Below, piece by piece: positions 59,764-64,000 of a DNA stretch of 64,000 nt (its first letter is position 1; each line of letters begins with the position of its first letter). A program made the translations under genes and the position numbers. Source of the stretch: CAZKWG01 sp964615375 (lineage in GTDB: Bacteria > Myxococcota_A > UBA796 > CAZKWG01); NCBI GenBank assembly GCA_964615375.1, contig CAZTOW010000001.1:124001-188000 (forward strand), given 5' to 3'. The notes under the pieces were generated by a model that had not been told where the DNA came from, did not search any database, and worked only from the letters and a program-made list of their open reading frames with translations.

Positions 59764-60582
59764 ATGCTGTCGCTGCTCCTGCTGCTCGCCTGCTCGCCTC
59801 CGCCCGCGCCCGCCCCGCCTGCCCCGCCCGCGGCCGAGCTCGAGGTCCCCGCTCCGCCGCCCGCCTGGCCCGAGCCCGGGGCGGCGCTCCGCATCCTCCT
59901 CGCCCCCAGCCCCAAGGATCGCGCGTTGAAGGTGGTCATCGACGCCGGGCACGGCGCGCCGGAGAACCTCGGCAACACCTCGGTCCGCTGCGAGCGCGAG
60001 GCCGACTTCACGCGCCGGACCCAGGACGGCCTGCTGGCGCGCCTGCGCGGTTGGGCCGGGCTCACCTTGCAGGCGGGTCGCCCCACGGAGGCCCTGCGCT
60101 CCTACACCGAGCGCATCCAGGCCTTCGACGCTTGGCAGGCGGACGCGGTCATCAGCCTGCACAGCGACACGCGCGCCGGCGACGGCTGGTCGCGCTCGGT
60201 GGAGACGGGCTGCTGGCAGGGCTACGGGGCCGAGGGCTTCGCCGTGCTCTACTCGGATGAGGGCGCGTCCAATCGGGTGGAGCCGCGGCGCCGCCTGGCG
60301 CGGGCGGTGGGGCGGCGCATGGCGGAGGCGGGCTTCCTGCCCTATGGCGGCGCGGACTACCCGGGGCTCTACGCGCCGGACGATGAGGTGCCCGGGGTCT
60401 TCGTGGACCGCCACGAGGACCGGAAGCGCATCCGCATGCTGCGCGCGCCCAAGGTCCCGCTGGTGATCGTGGAGACCCACCAGGCGGTGGACCCGCGCGA
60501 GGTCGCCCGCTGGGAGGAGCCCCAGACGCTCGACGCCTTCGCCGCGGCGATCCACGCGGCGGTGGTGGACGCCGCGCGCTGA
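59764..60582 (+). CDS. N-acetylmuramoyl-L-alanine amidase (Amidase_3) lipoprotein
   Basis: 272 aa from the ATG at 59764, which gives a lipoprotein signal (MLSLLLLLAC, C10) and a Pro/Ala linker; the frame runs 98 codons further upstream without a signal. Amidase_3 zinc ligands: VVIDAGHGAPENLGN (His), CEREADFTRR (Glu) and VISLHSDTRA (His); the catalytic Glu is in PLVIVETHQAV. Cleaves peptide stems from peptidoglycan. Followed 31 bp later by a phospholipase D-like gene. Confidence 0.88.
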   Translation: MLSLLLLLACSPPPAPAPPAPPAAELEVPAPPPAWPEPGAALRILLAPSPKDRALKVVIDAGHGAPENLGNTSVRCEREADFTRRTQDGLLARLRGWAGLTLQAGRPTEALRSYTERIQAFDAWQADAVISLHSDTRAGDGWSRSVETGCWQGYGAEGFAVLYSDEGASNRVEPRRRLARAVGRRMAEAGFLPYGGADYPGLYAPDDEVPGVFVDRHEDRKRIRMLRAPKVPLVIVETHQAVDPREVARWEEPQTLDAFAAAIHAAVVDAAR

Positions 60583-60613
60583 GCGGGCCTGCCCGTCCTG
60601 TCCTGCTCCGGTT

Positions 60614-62119
60614 ATGCGCTCGCGCCTGATGACCCGCGTCCTGCTGCTCCTCGTCGCGCTCGCCGGCTGCGCCGCCCGACGCGCTCCCCCGGCGCCCTCG
60701 CTGGCCCCCGCCCCGAGCTGCGACCACTTCGACGATCCGCGCCTGGAGCGGCGCCTGGACCGCCGCACGCGGTCGGTGGAGCGCTCGGGGAACGCCGCGA
60801 CCCTGCTGGTGGACGGCGTGGAGTCCTTCGCCCGGCGTACCCAGAACGCGATGACCGCGGACCTGATCCTGGTCAAGACCTTCATCTACACCGACGACGA
60901 GGCGGGTCGGGCGGTGGCGGGCCTGCTGGCGGCGCGGGCGCGGGCGGGCGCCACCGTCATCGTGCAGTACGACGTCAAGGGCAGCGCGGGCGGCGCCGGT
61001 GAGCTGCTGGCGCAGGCGGCGAGCGCGGGCGACGCGGACGGGCCGCCCCAGAAGGCGGTGATGGTGGAGCTGGCGAGTTCGGGCGTGGTGGTCATCCCGA
61101 CCAACGCCCCGCGGCGCGAGCGCGGCTACGAGCGCTGGTTGAGGCAGCGGGAGCGGACGCGGCGCGGGCTGGCCGAGCTCTCCTGGCTGGAGCGCCTGAT
61201 CGGCGTCTCCAACCTCGGGCACTTCGACCACGAGAAGTACTGGATCACGGGCCACCGGGGCGCCGACGGCTCCGTGGAGCTGCGGGCCATCCTGGGCGGG
61301 CTGAACATCGCCAGCGAGTACGCCTACGGCGGCACCCCCGTCGTGGACGCGGAGACGGGGCGGGGGGGCTGGCGGGACACCGACGTGGAGATCCGCGGGC
61401 CGGCGGCGCTGGACGTCCTGGACCGCTACCTGCAGGTCCTGGCGCGCTACGACGTGGAGATCCCGGGCTTTCAGGCGGAGAGCTGGCGCCAGGACCAGCC
61501 GGCGGTCGGCGAGGCGGAGGTGCGCTTCGTCTGGAACCAGCCGGCCTTCGGCAACCGCCGCAGCGTGGAGCGCCTCTACCGCGCGCTCATCGACGCCACG
61601 CCCCCGGGTGAGCCCATCGCCATGCAGAGCGCCTACTTCACGCCGGGGCGCGGGCTGCGCGAGGAGCTGGAGGACGCGCTGCGCCGCGGCTCGCCGCTGA
61701 CGGTGGTGACGAACTCGGAGCAGAGCGTGGACGTGCCGCTGGTGACCACCGCCTCGCGCGGTGTCTACGAGCGCCTGCTGGACGTGGACCCCGAGGTCCG
61801 CCTCTACGAGTGGCGCCCGCAGCCGGAGCTGGGTCGCTTCACCCTGCACTCCAAGGTGGCCTCCTTCGGGTCCTGCGGGCCCATGATCATCGGATCGGCC
61901 AACCTCGACGGCCTCAGCAGCGAGCACAACTCCGAGAGCGTCGTGCTCATCGACGATCCAGCCCTGCGCGCGCGCTTCGACGCCATGATGGCGGCGGACC
62001 TCGCGCCCGGCTGCGTGGACCGCTTCACGGCGGAGGAGGCCGAGGACCGGCCCTGGCTGCTGGGGCTGTGGCGCAGGTTGATCTACAACGTGGGGTGGAC
62101 CTGGCTGGAGGTGAGGTGA
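60614..62119 (+). CDS. Phospholipase D/cardiolipin-synthase-like lipoprotein
   Basis: 501 aa. Lipoprotein signal MTRVLLLLVALAGC within the first 20 residues. Two HKD regions: HFDHEKYWITGHRGADG...AILGGLNIASEY and TLHSKVASFGSCGPMIIGSANLD; the first is HxK-variant with H-E-K, the second lacks the usual Asp spacing but keeps H-x-K and GSANLD. Two-copy layout is that of cardiolipin synthases and PLD-type transphosphatidylases. Likely modifies envelope phospholipids. GTGA overlap with the next gene. Confidence 0.88.
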   Translation: MRSRLMTRVLLLLVALAGCAARRAPPAPSLAPAPSCDHFDDPRLERRLDRRTRSVERSGNAATLLVDGVESFARRTQNAMTADLILVKTFIYTDDEAGRAVAGLLAARARAGATVIVQYDVKGSAGGAGELLAQAASAGDADGPPQKAVMVELASSGVVVIPTNAPRRERGYERWLRQRERTRRGLAELSWLERLIGVSNLGHFDHEKYWITGHRGADGSVELRAILGGLNIASEYAYGGTPVVDAETGRGGWRDTDVEIRGPAALDVLDRYLQVLARYDVEIPGFQAESWRQDQPAVGEAEVRFVWNQPAFGNRRSVERLYRALIDATPPGEPIAMQSAYFTPGRGLREELEDALRRGSPLTVVTNSEQSVDVPLVTTASRGVYERLLDVDPEVRLYEWRPQPELGRFTLHSKVASFGSCGPMIIGSANLDGLSSEHNSESVVLIDDPALRARFDAMMAADLAPGCVDRFTAEEAEDRPWLLGLWRRLIYNVGWTWLEVR

Positions 62120-63036
62120 GGGTCCTGTACGCGCTGCTCGGCCACCTGTGGACCGTGATCCCCACGGTCATCGACCGCGTCCGGCCCGCGACCACGCCCC
62201 CCGGCGAGCCCTGGTCGGTCGCGATCCCCGACCCGGTGGCGGGGACGGTCACGCTCACGGGCACGCTCCACGATCCGGGGGCCGAGAGCCTGGTGGTGCT
62301 GATCCACGGGCTCGGGGGCACGCAGGACGTGCGCTACGTCAAGACGGCGGCGTCGGCGGTGGTGGCGCGCGGGCATGCCGCGCTGCGCCTCGGGTTGCGC
62401 GGCTCGGACCGGGGCGGGGACCTCTTCCACGGCGGCATGGCGGACGATCTGCTGGCCGCGCTCCAGAGCCCGACCCTGGGCCGCTTCCGCCGGATCTACC
62501 TGCTCGGGTTCTCCATGGGCGGGACGCTCTCCCTGCTCGCCTGCTGCGAGGAGACCCTCGACAGCCGGGTGCGGGCGGTGGCCGCCGTGGGCTCGCCGCT
62601 GGACATGCACGTCTGCCAGCGCCACATGGACGCCCCGGCGCGCCTGGTCTACCGGCGCTGGGTCTTCAAGAACATGCGCGAGGTCCACGCCGCCGCGGTG
62701 CGCCAGGGGCGGCTGCATGGCGCGGACGCGGACGTCTCCAAGGTGGACCGCTTCCGGGACTGGGACGCCCGGGTGGTGGTCCCCCGCTTCGGGTTCCGCG
62801 ACGTGGACCACTACCACGAGGCCATCAGCCTGACGGGGCGGGCCGGGAGGATCCGGGTCCCCGCCCTGCTGCTGGCCGCGCGCCACGACCCGATGATCCC
62901 GCTCGAGGCCGTGTACACGGCCTTGAAGGACGGAGATTCCCGGCTGGAGGTTCGGGAGATCGACGTGGGCGGCCACGTCTACGTGCCGCGGGGCGCCGTC
63001 GAGGGCGTGCTGGACTGGCTGCTGGCCCAGGCCTGA
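62116..63036 (+). CDS. YheT-like alpha/beta hydrolase
   Basis: 306 aa from the GTG that overlaps the phospholipase stop. LVVLIHGLGGTQDVRYVKTA (oxyanion), GHAALRLGLRGSDRGGDLFHGG, LLGFSMGGTLSLLACCEE (nucleophile Ser), the acid in PALLLAARHDPMIP and base in VGGHVYVPRG match the YheT subgroup. Translational coupling suggests it works with the phospholipase D-like enzyme on lipids, perhaps as a lipase or acyl esterase. Confidence 0.9.
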   Translation: MRVLYALLGHLWTVIPTVIDRVRPATTPPGEPWSVAIPDPVAGTVTLTGTLHDPGAESLVVLIHGLGGTQDVRYVKTAASAVVARGHAALRLGLRGSDRGGDLFHGGMADDLLAALQSPTLGRFRRIYLLGFSMGGTLSLLACCEETLDSRVRAVAAVGSPLDMHVCQRHMDAPARLVYRRWVFKNMREVHAAAVRQGRLHGADADVSKVDRFRDWDARVVVPRFGFRDVDHYHEAISLTGRAGRIRVPALLLAARHDPMIPLEAVYTALKDGDSRLEVREIDVGGHVYVPRGAVEGVLDWLLAQA

Positions 63037-63042
63037 GGCCGC

Positions 63043-63657
63043 TCAGGCCCGGAGCGGGAGCAGGGCGCCGTTGACGTTGCCGCCCTCCGCGGAGAGCAGG
63101 AAGCCCAGGGTCTCGGCGACGCGGGCCAGCGGCACGAGGCGCGCGGGGTCCATGCTGGCCCGGTTCATCGGCGTGTCCAGGGTCGTGGGCAGCACGGCGT
63201 TGGCGGTGATGCCAGTCCCGGCGAGCTCCGCGGCGAGCGTCTGGATGAGGGCGTTGACCGCGCTCTTGGAGACGACGTAGGCCGCCATCCCCGGGGGCAG
63301 GGAGAGGCTCGCCGCCGCGCTGACGGCCACGATGCGCCCGCCGCCCCCCGCCCGCAGGTGGGGGATCACGGCGCGGGCGCAGTTCACGGTCGTCAGCAGG
63401 TTCATGGACAGCAGCCGGCTCCAGGTCGCCGCGTCGCTCTCCTCCACCGAGCCCATGGCGAAGCCGCCCACCAGGTGGACGAGACCGTACAGTCCATCGC
63501 CCGCCGCGGCGTCCACTGCGGCCTTGACGCTGGCGGCGTCCGACAGGTCCACCCCGGTCTCCAGGGACAGGACGACGCACTCATAGGTCTGGGAGAGGTG
63601 GCTCACCACGGCGCCGCCGAGGTTGCCGGTGCCGCCGGTGACGATCAGTCGCTTCAT
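63043..63657 (-). CDS. SDR-family oxidoreductase
   Basis: 204 aa. Classical short-chain dehydrogenase: TGGTGNLGGAVV (cofactor), a short NNAG-like strand VHLVGGFAMG, catalytic Ser in IVAVSAAAS and Y-x3-K in AAYVVSKSAVNAL. At 204 residues it is shorter than most SDRs but all core motifs are present. NAD(P)-dependent, substrate unknown. Convergent with the hydrolase gene, 6 bp apart. Confidence 0.92.
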   Translation of the reverse strand: MKRLIVTGGTGNLGGAVVSHLSQTYECVVLSLETGVDLSDAASVKAAVDAAAGDGLYGLVHLVGGFAMGSVEESDAATWSRLLSMNLLTTVNCARAVIPHLRAGGGGRIVAVSAAASLSLPPGMAAYVVSKSAVNALIQTLAAELAGTGITANAVLPTTLDTPMNRASMDPARLVPLARVAETLGFLLSAEGGNVNGALLPLRA

Positions 63658-63667
63658 GGAGATCCTC

Positions 63668-64000
63668 TCAGCGGTGCGGGCTCGGGGCGCCGGGTCGCGC
63701 CGCGTCCTGGCCCGGCGTGTGGCACTCCGAGCACAGGCTGTTCATGTGCTGGGTGCTGGGGTAGCCGTTGGTCCCGTCCAGGACGTGACAGCCCTCGCAG
63801 CCCAGCGTGGGGGGCTCGGTGCTGCAGTCCAGGGCCCCGCAGCCGCAGTCGCTCTGGACCTCCTCGGGCACGGATCCATCCGGGCCGCGGTGGCAGTCCA
63901 CGCAGACCCAGTGGGTCGTCTCCAGGGTCTCCGCGCCGTCGTTGCCGCAGAGGTGACAGGCGAAGCACATGGTGCCGTCGGTGGGCTCGGCGTGGGCCTG
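63668..64000 (-). CDS. Multihaem c-type cytochrome, C-terminal part (cut by window edge)
   Basis: Visible 110 codons end at 63668. Haem-binding CxxCH sites: CFACH, CVDCH, CEGCH and CSECH, spaced as in cytochrome c3/c7 or doubly-CxxCH proteins; extra cysteines (DCGCGALDC) sit between the second and third. The frame is open to the right edge, so the N-terminus and probably a signal peptide lie outside. Electron transfer in the periplasm or at the outer membrane. 10 bp upstream of the SDR gene on the same strand. Confidence 0.85.
   Translation of the reverse strand, partial: QAHAEPTDGTMCFACHLCGNDGAETLETTHWVCVDCHRGPDGSVPEEVQSDCGCGALDCSTEPPTLGCEGCHVLDGTNGYPSTQHMNSLCSECHTPGQDAARPGAPSPHR

Overview
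The window is a high-GC chromosomal segment that looks like a Myxococcota-type (former Deltaproteobacteria) bacterium. This is an inference from gene content: many lipoproteins whose linkers are rich in DTG, ETG or EG dipeptides, a MopE-like DCDD protein, an FG-GAP lipoprotein, a redoxin that reads UGA as selenocysteine, and a multihaem cytochrome at the right edge. No rRNA, tRNA or CRISPR array was seen. Coding density is high, strands alternate often, and many neighbours overlap by four bases (GTGA, TTGA, ATGA).

Layout. 0-4 kb: end of a MoxR ATPase gene, a coupled DUF58 gene and a Tat-signal FAD oxidoreductase with an inserted Rieske domain. 4-10 kb: a sulfatase-fold lipoprotein, then the glyoxylate bypass (aceB, aceA) facing a divergent ScfR/RamB-type regulator. 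10-14 kb: an O6-alkylguanine methyltransferase gene, a DUF1016 nuclease gene enclosed by exact 20-bp direct repeats, the selenoprotein redoxin with a hairpin after its UGA, an FG-GAP lipoprotein and an SNase-like protein. 14-27 kb: methyltransferase, gamma carbonic anhydrase, class III cyclase, cysteine-cluster protein, LysR/aldo-keto reductase pair, fatty acid desaturase, serpin/ATP-grasp pair, radical SAM protein and a HEAT-like lipoprotein. 27-43.7 kb: a very large thioredoxin/six-hairpin/thioredoxin/NHL fusion, an AAA ATPase, an M28 peptidase, a GNAT, an EEP phosphatase, an esterase, an S10 peptidase, TatD and class I fumarase.

43.7-53.9 kb is an accessory stretch. It holds a toxin-antitoxin pair with a doubled GTACGTAC operator, a primase-polymerase fragment, small orphan genes, a protein with a HEPN-like RNKIIH motif, an AAA/DUF234 ATPase with a 34-bp perfect palindrome over its Shine-Dalgarno, a possible polymorphic-toxin-like effector, and a REP-associated tyrosine transposase (RAYT). 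A dispersed repeat with core GGTGCCAGGTATCTTGA occurs about 14 times, and I saw it only here. It forms inward-facing pairs around the intact RAYT, around a RAYT remnant, and as short hairpins.

53.9-64 kb returns to ordinary backbone: M28 peptidase, GFA protein with a divergent WYL regulator that appears to start at CTG, adhesin-like and MopE-like lipoproteins, an amidase, a phospholipase D-like/YheT-like pair, an SDR and the cytochrome. The most interesting items are the selenoprotein, the RAYT/repeat system with its neighbouring HEPN-like gene, and the nuclease cassette in 20-bp repeats.
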